In this document: in pieces, positions 47,669 to 57,891 of the stretch
How positions within the stretch are numbered: the stretch's first letter is position 1
Layout: each line of letters starts with the position of its first letter
The notes under the pieces: generated by a model
Told to the model about the DNA's origin: nothing
The model's database searches: none
What the model saw: the letters and a program-made list of their open reading frames with translations, nothing else
Assembly: GCA_964019155.1 (NCBI GenBank)
Contig: OZ025241.1
Coordinates: 90,336,228-90,400,227 of the forward strand
Direction of reading: 5' to 3'
Source: Osedax fenrisi
Taxonomy: Eukaryota; Annelida; Polychaeta; Sabellida; Siboglinidae
Length of the DNA: 64,000 nucleotides
Made by a program: the position numbers and the translations under genes

Positions 47669-47709
47669 ATGGAAGAAGAGCACTTAAATGATAAAGACAA
47701 CAATATAAG
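47669..47709 (+). CDS. Unknown small-exon gene, exon 1
   Basis: The ATG lies two bases after the stop of the upstream transposase-like frame. The exon reads MEEEHLNDKDNNI and ends AG/GTAATA, phase 2. The gene model rests on twelve candidate exons with GT-AG borders, short introns (37-69 bp in the first part) and consistent phases; the product matches nothing I recognise. The predicted N-terminus is acidic and serine-rich, with repeated S-S-x-D-H-x-x-S modules. The position suggests it either belongs to the transposon as a second product or is a host gene into which the transposase landed. Confidence 0.5.
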
Positions 47710-47759
47710 GTAATATAAAGAATTATTTTTAAACCTTAAGTTATTAATTTTTTTTATAG

Positions 47760-47846
47760 GTCTGGACTATTAAACTATTTACTATCCTCTGGCAAACCGT
47801 ATCATGAATCACCGGAACTCTCTTCGAATATAAATTCTTCCATAAG
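47760..47846 (+). CDS. Unknown small-exon gene, exon 2
   Basis: 87 nt with acceptor TTTTTTTTATAG and donor ATAAG/GTTACT, phase 2 to 2. Encodes SGLLNYLLSSGKPYHESPEL and SSNINSSI. Its length is a multiple of three, so it could be skipped without a frameshift. Confidence 0.55.
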
Positions 47847-47915
47847 GTTACTTTTCATTTATTTATTTATATTAAATATATAAATTGTTATTTTTATATT
47901 TGAATTTATTTATAG

Positions 47916-47975
47916 TTCTATTGATCACAATGTATCTCAAGAATTCTCTTTAAACAGACCTACACCTATGCTAAG
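47916..47975 (+). CDS. Unknown small-exon gene, exon 3 (repeat exon a)
   Basis: 60 nt, phase 2 to 2, between ATTTATAG and AAG/GTTAAT. Encodes SSIDHNVSQEFSLNRPTPML. First of three tandemly duplicated exons, each copied with part of its intron (unit 90-119 bp). Confidence 0.6.
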
Positions 47976-48034
47976 GTTAATTTTCATTTATTTAATATAT
48001 AAATTGTTATTTTTATATTTGAATTAATTTATAG

Positions 48035-48088
48035 TTCTAATGATCACAATGAATCTCAAGAACTCTCTTTAAACAGACACACGCTAAG
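48035..48088 (+). CDS. Unknown small-exon gene, exon 4 (repeat exon b)
   Basis: 54 nt, phase 2 to 2. Encodes SSNDHNESQELSLNRHTL, two codons shorter than its neighbours but still in frame. Same borders (TTTATAG / CTAAG/GTTAAT). Confidence 0.6.
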
Positions 48089-48124
48089 GTTAATTTTCAT
48101 TTATATATTTGAATTTATTTATAG

Positions 48125-48184
48125 TTCTATTGATCACGATGTATCTCGAGAACTCTCTTTAAACAGACCTACACCTATGCTAAG
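48125..48184 (+). CDS. Unknown small-exon gene, exon 5 (repeat exon c)
   Basis: 60 nt, phase 2 to 2. Encodes SSIDHDVSRELSLNRPTPML, almost identical to exon 3. The intron before it is only 36 bp, close to the lower limit for splicing. Confidence 0.6.
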
Positions 48185-48239
48185 GTTACTTTTCATTTAT
48201 TACAGAATTAAAATTTAATATGATCAATTTCATTTATAG

Positions 48240-48293
48240 TTCGAAAACATACGCTAATACCAGCGTGATCATTCACGATCTGTTGAACTACAG
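48240..48293 (+). CDS. Unknown small-exon gene, exon 6
   Basis: 54 nt, phase 2 to 2, borders TTTATAG and CTACAG/GTTTAA. Encodes SSKTYANTSVIIHDLLNY. It starts with the same SS as the repeat exons but then diverges, so it may be an old member of the same duplication. Confidence 0.5.
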
Positions 48294-48381
48294 GTTTAAT
48301 TTGTTGGATCATTATTTGATAAATAGTACTTTTAATATACGGATAGATTACTATATAGATATATAGATTACCAGCATTCAG

Positions 48382-48394
48382 TGAAAATATTAAG
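48382..48394 (+). CDS. Unknown small-exon gene, possible 13-nt microexon
   Basis: CATTCAG then TGAAAATATTAAG then GTCATA. It is the only segment I found that converts phase 2 (exon 6) to phase 0 (next exon). The joined reading would be SENIK before LSWIESIK. Microexons this short need transcript proof. Confidence 0.25.
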
Positions 48395-48689
48395 GTCATA
48401 TTATCAACACAACAAGAGGCAAAATATTGCCTTCCAAGGATGAAATCTCGAACAATAATATTACAATTTTTGATAGAAAACTTATCAAGACTAAATATTA
48501 ATATATAATATTATTTCATTTACTTTTATTTAATACAATTTATCTTACTTACAATATACAGTTATTTATCAAAATTCGGATATAGAAAAGTTATTTACAT
48601 TTTATTTGTATCTTATCCACATCTTGGTGATAATGATAATAAGGTTTTTAATATTATGAACTCATATATTGTTATTACAGTATATAATA

Positions 48690-48788
<99 letters not shown>

Positions 48789-48817
48789 TTACTATGTAAT
48801 ATTATATAATTATATAG

Positions 48818-48917
48818 TTGTCTTGGATTGAATCGATTAAATCTATGTTTAAAAGAAAAAGAAGCTCCTTAGATCACATCGATGTTACATTAATCAGAGA
48901 ACAGTATGGAAATAAAG
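48818..48917 (+). CDS. Unknown small-exon gene, exon with basic motif
   Basis: 100 nt, phase 0 to 1, after a long TA microsatellite (48694-48784) and acceptor TATATAG. Encodes LSWIESIKSMFKRKRSSLDH and IDVTLIREQYGNK. FKRKR resembles a nuclear localisation signal. It joins in frame to the next exon (GNK-GITGRKPIQL). Confidence 0.55.
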
Positions 48918-48975
48918 GTTAATTGTGTTAATATGTTTAATTTGTGTATAATTAATTTCTACTCTATTAAATAAG

Positions 48976-49059
48976 GTATAACAGGCAGAAAACCAATTCA
49001 GCTGGAGGATAACATTTACAAAGTAATATTAAGAAAATCAAGAAGTAGGAATGTTGATG
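48976..49059 (+). CDS. Unknown small-exon gene, next exon
   Basis: 84 nt, acceptor AAATAAG, donor GATG/GTATAT (an alternative donor AAT/GTTGAT is seven bases upstream). Encodes GITGRKPIQLEDNIYKVILR and KSRSRNVDG, mixed polar and basic. The family is not recognised; a DNA- or RNA-binding role would be a guess. Confidence 0.5.
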
Positions 49060-49120
49060 GTATATATATATATATAATATGTAATAAATATATATATATA
49101 TAGATATATACATATTTCAG

Positions 49121-49217
49121 TTATTGAATAAAATATTATCTGAGGAAGATTTTAAACAAAATACAATCGAAATAATATAGAAATAATTAAATCTCAACCA
49201 AATATTCAACTGTTGAG
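49121..49217 (+). pseudogene. Candidate exon with in-frame stop
   Basis: After TATTTCAG the frame LLNKILSEEDFKQNTIEII reaches a TAG. A two-base shift would restore IIKSQPNIQLL before a good donor (GAG/GTTAGA). Either the gene is damaged here or the exon is mis-drawn. Confidence 0.3.
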
Positions 49218-49267
49218 GTTAGATGCTAGATGTCACTATTAAAATAATATTCTGTAATCAAAGTTAA

Positions 49268-49426
49268 TAATTTTTGATTTACGACACTGTATTAATTCCT
49301 ATTATATATATATTAAGGACATTATTGAAAGATTCTGAAAGAAACAGTTATATTTACATTAATGACCACGATAACTCGGTACGGGATATTTTTAAAACAT
49401 TTCAGGCTTTATTCATCTTTGACATT
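49268..49426 (+). CDS. Unknown small-exon gene, candidate exon
   Basis: Open segment IYDTVLIPIIYILRTLLKDS, then YIYINDHDNSVRDIFKTFQA and LFIFDI, ending at donor ATT/GTTAGT in phase 0, which fits the next exon. The 5' border is unclear. The segment is mostly alpha-helical in character. Confidence 0.4.
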
Positions 49427-49519
49427 GTTAGTAAATATATATTTTTGATATATACATTACAAAATAAATTAAATTTGTCTATTTATGAATTCATTTATTA
49501 ATATATTAATTTTAAATAG

Positions 49520-49673
49520 ATGATTGGGGAATGCGAACACATTTTAAATATTAAAATTAATGACTTCTCAAGTAAGCTCATAGCATCATTTCATTATCTA
49601 CTTAAACACTGCAGAAAAGATGATGAATTTATTATTAGACATACGAATTATATGAATAATCTTTATGATTTTG
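49520..49673 (+). CDS. Unknown small-exon gene, penultimate candidate exon
   Basis: 154 nt, phase 0 to 1, between TAAATAG and TTTTG/GTTAGT. Encodes MIGECEHILNIKINDFSSKL, then IASFHYLLKHCRKDDEFIIR and HTNYMNNLYDF. The donor is 36 bp before the left end of the DNA transposon, so the transposon would lie in the following intron. Confidence 0.5.
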
Positions 49674-49709
49674 GTTAGTAGATATTAGATATTATTATCG
49701 CATATAGTA

Positions 49710-50468
49710 GGGTCATTCCAAGTGAAATCAGCAAATTTTATGAAATTTTCCCGCTGACCTTCTTCGATTTTCATGAAAATTTCACAGTTTGTTTATTATT
49801 ATAAAAAAATGAAAGGTGTACATTTTTGGGGCCCAAAATTTCATATTGGCAGAATTATGCCCTATTGAAATTTTCAAAAAATATTTTTTTCAAAATTTTC
49901 TAAAATTTCGTATATTTTAACTATTTATATCTCTATCAATATTTGAGATAAATTTAAACTTTTAATATCTATTTATAACTACAATTCAATATCTTTCTAA
50001 CTGTATATAGTGTTTATCTCTACATTAAATATTTATAAAACAATTTTATAAATTGAAATGTCATGTTTTTGAATTTTTTTATAAATTTCATAATATTATT
50101 TTGATTATAACTTTTATGTCAATAAAGCCATCAATACAAAAAATAAATAAATAATAGATAATATAATACTAATTAAGTAAAGCTTGTAACATATGAAATA
50201 TTTTGAACATTAAAAAAGTTATTGGGTATACAAATACATGTTTTTTTCATTTTTATCATTATTGTGAAAGTTTGAGGGCAAATAAAAAAATTACATATCC
50301 TTTTTTTTTTTTTTTTTTTGTTTTACTACCTAAAAGGAACCTTCTTCTAATATAATCTATTGAGAGAGTGGTGGCTATTTGAGTCTTAAGAATACATTTT
50401 ACAATTCTAAGATCTATGTATTAATTATACAAAATTCTAAAAAAAATATACAATTACATATAAATTTT
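49710..50468 (+). repeat. Left terminal inverted repeat of the 2.95-kb transposon
   Basis: Mirrors 51910-52663. The match runs from the end through GAAGAAGGTTCCTTTTAGGT (seen reversed at 50322-50348), GTATTCTTAAGACTCAAATA and the AATATACAATTACATATAAA block, with few mismatches. A run of about 18 T at 50302 is a difference between the arms. Confidence 0.9.
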
Positions 50469-50678
50469 AACTTTTATGAATGATTTAACTTCATTTATCA
50501 ATGATGAATGAATTGTATAAATGAATTATACAAAATTATCATTAACAATTATAAATTGTTTGAATTTTGAATTTAATTTTGACAATAGGCTGTATAATAT
50601 AGGTATTATAAAATAGATATTATAAATATATGTCTCTTATGGTATACATGTATATATTATAAATAAAATAGTATATAT

Positions 50679-50796
50679 GCAGCATATGGTCTATTAATAG
50701 TCTGGTCCAGAATTATTTTCATAGAATTAATCTGTTTTTATTGCTATAAAATGAATAGAATTCTATGCACCAGACTATTAATAGACCATATGCTGC
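50679..50796. repeat. 28-bp inverted repeat hairpin inside the transposon
   Basis: GCAGCATATGGTCTATTAAT plus AGTCTGGT (50679-50706) returns as the exact reverse complement at 50769-50796. ATAGAATT motifs lie within the loop. It lies just before the transposase reading frame, which opens at 50785. It may be a MITE that entered the gene's 5' part or a hairpin belonging to the element. Confidence 0.85.
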
Positions 50797-51765
50797 CTAT
50801 ATTTACAAGAAAATTTAGCTTTAGATAGTGTAATTATATTATTAGATTATTCAGAAAATTATAGTTTTATTTATCAGGATGCAATTCAAAGTGTACACTG
50901 GGATAATACTCAAGCTACATTGCATACTATAGTTGTATATATTAATGTAAATGGTAAAATAATTGTAAATAGTTTTTGTATTATATCAGATCATTTAACA
51001 CATAATACCTCCGCTGTACATTCATTTATTAAAGTAGTTTTAGATTATATTAAAGTAAATTATGTAAATATTAAACATGTAATATATTTTAGTGATGTTA
51101 GTCAATATAAAAATTACAAAAATATGATAAATTTATGTAACCATTATAATGATTTTAATTTAAGTGCAGAATGGATTTTTTTGGCTACATCATATGGAAA
51201 AAGTCCATGTGATGGAATAGGTGGTACGGTAAAAAGATGTTTAAATATAGCAAGTAAGCAATCCTTAGATAGTCTCATTAATACCCCTAAATTAATGTAT
51301 GAATATTGTAACAACAACATTGTTAATATTTCATTTTATTTCTTAGATATAGAATATATTATAAATCATATAAATACATATAAATTAGAAGAACGATATA
51401 ATACTTGTAATAAATTTAGTGGCATTAGATCTCACCATAGCTTTGTACCAATAGATAATTTTAGTTTTAGAATGAAACGTATAAGTAATGATAGTATATA
51501 TTCAGAAGTATAACTAGTTGATATGGGAATAAGTGCTAATATAAATATAGAATATTTAATACCTGGTGTTTTTATAAAATGTATATATGATAATCAAAGC
51601 TATATAGGTATGATACATGAAAATTCTGAACAAGACCACGATGTTAGAGTGAAATTCATGAAAGACATAAATGATGTATATACGTGTCCATTCATTGATG
51701 ATATTTGCTGTATTCCTGTACAAGATATATTAATGAAACTAAATGCCTATAAATATTATAAATAA
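50785..51765 (+). pseudogene. Transposase of the 2.95-kb transposon (N-terminus missing, one in-frame stop)
   Basis: Open from 50785. It reads LDYSENYSFIYQDAIQSVHW, then DNTQATLHTIVVYIN, CIISDHLTHNTSAVHSFIKV, VIYFSDVSQYKNYKNMINLC, WIFLATSYGKSPCDGIGGTV and FSGIRSHHSFVPIDNFSF. After a TAA (51511-51513) the same frame resumes with PGVFIKCIYDNQSYIGMIHE and VRVKFMKDINDVYTCPF. The D-SENYSF, FSD..QYKN and GK.PCDGIGGTVKR blocks are the conserved core of an animal transposase family, with candidate catalytic acids in the first two. Family members have several hundred residues before this point. That part is absent, so this copy is probably inactive. Confidence 0.82.
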
Positions 51766-51909
51766 TCGTCAATATAGATTTATAACTTAATAAAATAAAT
51801 AATTATACTATTTTTTTTTATTTGAATAATTGTTAAATGAATTTTTAATATAATAGTTTACTCCGATATTTTATAAAGTAATATTTAGATTAGCACTCAT
51901 AAAATATAT

Positions 51910-52663
51910 AAAAATATATATGTAAATTGTATATTTTTTTTAGAAATTTGTATAATTAATACATAGATCTTAAAATTGTAAAATGTATTCTTAAGACTCA
52001 AATAGCCACCACTATCTCAATAGATTATATTAGAAGAAGGTTCCTTTTAGGTAGTAGAACAAAAATAAAATAAAAAAAAGGATATGTACTTTTTTTATTT
52101 GCCATTAAACTTTCACAATATTGATAACAATGAAAAAAACATGTATTTATATACCCAATAACTTTGTTAATGTTCAAAATATTTCATATGTTACAAGCTT
52201 AACTTAATTAGTATTATATTATCTATTATTTATTTTTTATTTTGTATTGATAGCTTTATTGACAAATAAGTTATAATCAAAATAATATTATGAATTTTAT
52301 AAAAATTGTCAAAAACTTGACATTTAAATTTATAAAATTTGTATATAAATATTTAATGTAGAGATGAACACTGTATACAGTTAGAAAGATATTTAATTGT
52401 AGTTATAAATAGATATTAAAAGTTTAAATTTATCTCAAATATTGATAGAGATATAAATAGTTAAAATATACGAAATTTGAGAAAATTTTGAAAAAAAATA
52501 TTTTTTGAAAATTTCAATAGGGCATAATTCTGCCAATATGAAATTTTAGGCCCCACAAATTTACATCTATCATTTTTTTATAATAATAAATAAACTGTGA
52601 AATTTTCATGAAAATCGAAGAAGGTCAGCGGGAGCCATTTGCTGATTTCACTTGGAATGACCC
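51910..52663 (-). repeat. Right terminal inverted repeat of the 2.95-kb transposon
   Basis: Counterpart of 49710-50468, ending CTTGGAATGACCC before the AGTA duplication. Confidence 0.9.
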
Positions 52664-52877
52664 AGTACGATTTAATTGAATTTAATTCATTATAATATTA
52701 TTATATTTATAGAAATATATAAATATATATATATATATATATCTTATTTTTCATGTAATAGATTTAATTATTGAATATATTTATTGTTAGTTTATAAACA
52801 AATGATATGAGATAGTGTAAAATAAATATTATTTATTATTTATATATCATTCTATATCAATATTTAAATTCTTTTAG

Positions 52878-52966
52878 ATATATCATTTGAATTTGGGCTC
52901 TACCTAGTGTTAATAGTTTGTTGTTCTAACTATAATGGAATCGATCTGGATGCAAAGAATGACTAA
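52878..52966 (+). CDS. Unknown small-exon gene, candidate terminal exon
   Basis: After TTCTTTTAG the phase-1 reading joins the exon at 49673 as NNLYDF-DISFEFGLYLVLIV, continuing CCSNYNGIDLDAKND and a TAA. Phase agreement and the acceptor are the only evidence. If right, the transposon sits entirely within the last intron (49674-52877). Confidence 0.3.
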
Positions 52967-53626
52967 GTTACGAGTTTATGCTACGAAGATTTGATATATT
53001 AATTAAACACGTCTAACTAGGTATATATTTATTTACAAGAGGAAGTTAATATGAAATGTGTCAAGGGTCGCAGGTCATATGCAATGACTATAAATAACAA
53101 TACAACACCTAGTTGTCGATATCCTGAATGAAAATATTAATAATCTATTGGTCAATTCACAAAATGTTAGTAATACATTATGAAATTATTGAAATAACCC
53201 TTAAAATATTAATCATATATATACATTTTTCGATAGAGTGTATTATTATAAATATTATCTATTGCATTGTAATTTAGATATTTTAATTTTAATGTCATTA
53301 TGATACTTAAATATAATTAATAACATTAAAAAAGTAACTATTTTTAATTTATAATACTGGAATATATTTTATGAAATACATGGGGTATCAGTATCACACC
53401 AGCCAATATTAGGCAAAACATTTAGATGTTAATTAAGTATATTAATATACTTATTTAATGTTTTTAATGTAAACAATTATACTAAAATATCATAATTTAA
53501 GATAGTAAATTAATTAAGGCATGTATATTACTTTAATTATAATAATTGTTTTAATATATCTGATATTTTTTAGTAAATAACTACATCTTATCCAACCATC
53601 ATTAAAGAGGGGTCTACATATTGTAT
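52967..53626. other. AT-rich flank
   Basis: No gene, RNA or element end seen. Confidence 0.5.
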
Positions 53627-53796
53627 CTACGTTGAAAAACTTAGAATTTGTGAACCAACAAATTTATTAACTATTGTACGTTTATTTATATCTGTAACAT
53701 ATGTTTGTAATCTTTGTTTTAACCCGTCTATCCATAAACTATGCACTTTTTTAGAATACATGTACGGCATATGTGTTTTTAGCGACTGTAAACGCC
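53627..53796 (-). CDS. Candidate exon of an unidentified minus-strand gene
   Basis: A good acceptor on the minus strand (TTCCTTTTACAG) precedes an open segment: RLQSLKTHMPYMYSKKVHSL, then WIDGLKQRLQTYVTDINK and RTIVNKFVGSQILSF, ending at TAG. It is more GC-rich than its flanks and has coding-like composition. No upstream exon was found; the region above is repetitive. It could also be a transposase remnant. Confidence 0.35.
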
Positions 53797-53994
53797 CTGT
53801 AAAAGGAATCATAAATAAGTTCTCAAGAATCATTAAAAATTGTAATAAAATATATTTATTTTAATTTTATTTTTTATTGTATATCATATATATACTATTT
53901 ATCATTTATCTATGCAATCTATAATAGTAATTTTTTAAAGAGTTTTAAATATATTTCTATTTAATTTATTCTATAATTAAGGTATTATTCTAAA

Positions 53995-54235
53995 TTATCT
54001 TTTAAATTATTAAAAGCAAGACTACTCTTTTAGTAAAGAGTTTTTATATTTGTTAAAAGCTAGAATACTTTTTTAGTAAAGAGTTTTTATATTTGTTAAA
54101 AGCTAGAATACTCTTTTAGTAAAGAGTTTTTATATTTGTTAAAAGCTAGAATACTCTTTTAGTAAATAGTTTTTATATTTATTAAGGTCTAGAATTCTGT
54201 TTTACAAAAGAGTTTTCTATTGCTTAAAGCTCAAA
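53995..54235 (+). repeat. 46-bp tandem repeat, 4-5 copies
   Basis: Units TAGTAAAGAGTTTTTATATT plus TGTTAAAAGCTAGAATACTC. It abuts the pogo-like element. AGAAAACTCTTTTTTCTAAC on the far side of that element (59203-59222) resembles the unit, so the array is part of an older element that the pogo-like one interrupted. Confidence 0.8.
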
Positions 54236-55631
54236 AAGAGTTCTAATACAGGGACACTTAGAAAACTCTTTTTCGGTGGTAGGGGAAGGAGGGGTAATTT
54301 GGCCGATGTTTGTATGTGTGTTACTAGAAGTGCTCTAAATCAAAATATACATATTTTTAAATAACCATCATATACTATATAACTAATATTATATTAATTT
54401 ACGATATGTATATTTTAATAATTTATATTTTTGTATATTTTGTGAATATAATAGATTTTAATAAGCTGTATAAATATGGATAAAAAACAGAAAAATCGGG
54501 TAATTTGGCCGATAGTTCAAGTTTACTCAATAGGTGAAATCTATGTTTTCAAATACATAAATTAAATATCTTGTATAAAATGATGAATAATTCGGCGCGC
54601 ACATAATACCACCGCCACAATAGATTATAGTTTTAATATTATTGGAAAATTATATTACGTATTTATTGAACTTATATTATTAAACATATTACGCACTTTA
54701 TTATATTTTATTAAACATATTATACTGTCAAATATGTCTAAGAATATAATATACAAGAAGTCCATCTACAGGTTATAAATTAAATAATTAACAAACTATA
54801 ATAATTTCAATTAATAAATTATAATAAGTTTAATTTTAATTAATTAAATAATTGTTATATTAATATAATACATTATATATATAAGTATAATTATTATTAT
54901 ATATTAGTGTCTAACTATAATATATAGTAATATATAAAAAAGTATATAATCTATAGAATCTATAATAGATTATATACTTTTTTAATATAACAGATAACAG
55001 TGTATGAGATATCTTAATAGGAAATACTTATGATTAATTATTAACTTAATATGTATATATTTCTATATATATAGATTAACTTTAGATATTTACTTTTAGA
55101 TATACATGTATAATTAACATATAATATGTAAACCTGAATTAATATTGTGTGAATAAAAATGAATATTATAATTATGATTAGTTAACTAATATATATATAT
55201 ATCATTATTAAAAATAAATTTTATATTGTAAGTAATAAAGTTAATGAATAAAAATGTGTATGGTATGTTTATATATGTAGGGAGTTACTAAAACCCAGTT
55301 GTAATCCAGTTGTAATCCAGTTGTAATTTTATAATACGTATTTTTTATATAATATAATTACTTTAATACTTTGATACTATATATATATAATATTACGTAT
55401 ATTATAATCAATAAGTGATATTAAATGTTCGAAATAGTAATGTATTTATAGTACAATTTTAGGTTTTAAAGATTGTTATTATAAATTTGTTGCCTAGTTG
55501 TAAGCCAGTTGTAATTTTATAACAATGCATAATACATGTTAAACATAATTTAACACTTTGATTATTAAATTTATATTATATATACATATATGTAGTATCA
55601 AAGTGTTATATATTTTATATATATATATAAA

Positions 55632-55928
55632 ACTGACTGTGTGGCTCAGTGGCTAAGGAGTCAGACACACAAGCAGTAGGACACGAGTTCGACCCTCGTC
55701 CGGACCATTAATTAATTTTATAAAATGGGTCTTAAAATATTATTTAGAAGTGATCTTATATAATTGTGTATACATAAATGATCGGCTCTCGTTAAAACCA
55801 TTGATGCCTTAACATGAGAGCGGCTTCGAAGGGACATTAGAGCCATATATGGTTATAAGTGAAAACTTCATCTAAGTTCCTGGATGGGATGAAAGGACTC
55901 CACCAAATAAAAATAACAATAACAATAT
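55632..55928 (+). mobile_element. tRNA-derived SINE, full-length copy
   Basis: The best-preserved copy. Head CTGTGTGGCTCAGTGGCTAA, B box GAGTTCGACCC, then CTCGTCCGGACCA. The body has GGGTCTTAAAATATTATTTA, ATGATCGGCTCTCG, ACATGAGAGCGGCTTCGAAG and GTTCCTGGATGGGATGAAAG, with an AATAACAATAAC tail. The head resembles a tRNA but its ends do not pair. Intact A and B boxes mean RNA polymerase III could transcribe it. Confidence 0.92.
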
Positions 55929-56226
55929 ATATATAAGTTATATAACATATAAATTATTGGATACATTTTATTAATTTATTAATTTATTTTTATTTTTATT
56001 AAGACTAGATTAATAATTAATAATTAAATACTATTTTATATCATTAATTTAGAATCATTAATACATAATATAATATAATATAATAATTTATTAAATGCAG
56101 TTTAACAATATGTTAAATATGTTTCATTCAGTACATTAACATTATATTTTTTAAGTTTTTATATATGATTAAAAAATGTTTATGATAACATTGAATCATG
56201 ATATAATAATATTACTTATATAACAG

Positions 56227-56298
56227 TTACGACCACTACACCAATTCCTCTGTCGACTGTACCATGCAGTACCGATAACGCAGCATGTGTAAATATTG
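56227..56298 (+). pseudogene. Pogo-like transposase, candidate penultimate exon
   Basis: 72 nt between TATATAACAG and ATTG/GTTAAT. Reads TTTPIPLSTVPCSTDNAACV, then NI, a Thr/Pro/Ser-rich linker. It joins in phase 1 to the exon at 57020 (NI-GKLRGFAA). Confidence 0.45.
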
Positions 56299-57019
56299 GT
56301 TAATAATTTTATCTCATTTGTATGTCATTATTGAATGTATTTATTGATGTATGTGTTACTTTAAATCAATATTGTATATAAATAATATAAAATATAAAAA
56401 GTTATTTTTGTATTATTGGATATATTTTAATTAATTTAATTTATTTTATTTAAATAATTCATTCATTTCAATCATTATTTCTTTTAATATTAATATCGTT
56501 TATATTAATAATTAAATTTATAATCGAATATAATTTTATATAATTGAATTATAATTCTATAGAATCTATTAAATAATATAATAATACAATAATTATTAAA
56601 TTCATTTTAATTGATGTAATATATTATAAACAATAAAGATATTAAATTGTAGATATCTCTTTTGAGTTCAATTAATAATTAACTTAACTTACATTTGATA
56701 TTCGTAAAATATAATACTATATAGTATTACAAAAGCACTGGGCTTTGGTATTACTATATATATCTATCTAATAATATTCGTTATACAACCGATAGACCTA
56801 TTATATCGATACAAGTATGCAGTGGTAAAGTGATAGGGTGATAACAGAAGTTAAATGTTTATACTTAACACATTTAGTAAATTATGTTCTAAATCTTATT
56901 TATTAATATACTTTTTTTATTTATATTTAATTTACAATATGTATTTAATGTAATTATAAATATATATTATAAGTGATATTTTAAATGATATTTTAATTGG
57001 TATTTTAATTCTTTATAAG

Positions 57020-57303
57020 GTAAACTACGTGGATTCGCAGCAATTATTACTGATTCACAGTATAAAAAATACTTAGAAAATGCTAATGCTGATAAGACGA
57101 AGAAGGTGGTTAAAAAGACGGTGAATAACAAGAAAAAGAAAATTACCAGTGAAATAAATGTTAATTGTATAATGTGTGCGGAGAATATCGATGAATCAGT
57201 CGATTCATCTACTCAATCTATTCAATGTAGACAATTGTGTCACGATGTATGCATTTATGTCGATATGTTGAGATACGTTCGAGAAATGCGATTTATGTGA
57301 ATA
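57020..57303 (+). pseudogene. Pogo-like transposase C-terminus with frameshifted PHD-like finger
   Basis: Reads GKLRGFAAIITDSQYKKYLE, then a lysine-rich segment (ADKTKKVVKKTVNNKKKKIT), then CIMCAENIDE and SIQCRQLCHDVC. The GK..I.T...YK..LE segment, basic tract and C-terminal Cys/His finger are typical of pogo/Tigger DDE_1 transposases in invertebrates. The open frame stops at 57298, but shifting one base in the last 30 nt gives FEKCDLCE and a TAA at 57301. This supplies the final C-x-x-C, so a single indel has broken the finger. Confidence 0.75.
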
Positions 57304-57740
57304 AATGATATTGAGTATAATACTTTTTATAAATAAATAAATATATTATAATTGTTGGATTAAAAAGGATTAAAAATATAGAAACATTACTCACTCATAT
57401 GTGAATAGTTATATTTATAAATACACAATTATTTATATTATATTGTGTGTATTAAATATATAATGTATAAACAATAATTAGCAACAAAATAACAATATTT
57501 TAATTATAAAATAATCTTCAATATATAGTATAATACTTTTTATAAATAAATATATATATATTATAATTGTTAAGGATTAACAATATACAAAAATTACTCA
57601 CTCATATGTGAATAGTTATATTTACAAATACACAATTATTGATATTATAATGTGTGTATTAAATATATAATGTATAAAAAATAATTAGCAACAAAATAAC
57701 AATATTTTAATTAGAAAATAATCTTCAATATATATCAGAT
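57304..57740 (+). repeat. Tandem duplication, unit of about 215 bp
   Basis: Two head-to-tail copies (57311-57523, 57524-57740) share TATAATACTTTTTATAAATA, ATTACTCACTCATATGTGAA and AGCAACAAAATAACAATATT. They lie right after the transposase stop, in its presumed 3' UTR. Confidence 0.85.
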
Positions 57741-57891
57741 TGATATTAGAATATTTAATATAGGTTACAATAGTACTTTTATTAAAACGAAATTATCATA
57801 TTGTGTTGGATATACAATAATATATAGATTAGAAAATAAATGTAGATATTTGTATTGTATTTATATAATAATCATTTATTTATATATTCAG

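Larger units (their letters stand above)
49710..52663 (+). mobile_element. DNA transposon, 2,954 bp, long terminal inverted repeats, TSD AGTA
   Basis: It begins GGGTCATTCCAAGTGAAATC and ends with its reverse complement, GATTTCACTTGGAATGACCC. The flanking duplication is AGTA on both sides (49706-49709, 52664-52667). The inverted repeats are about 745 bp each and very similar, so the copy is young or was recently homogenised. Between them are one transposase gene on the plus strand and a small hairpin. The superfamily is not certain; the transposase is of a type common but uncharacterised in animal genomes. Confidence 0.9.

Noticed and set aside
55632..55705. Functional tRNA gene
   Set aside because: A and B boxes are present, but the 5' and 3' ends do not pair as an acceptor stem, and the sequence continues into a body shared with other copies; it is a SINE head.
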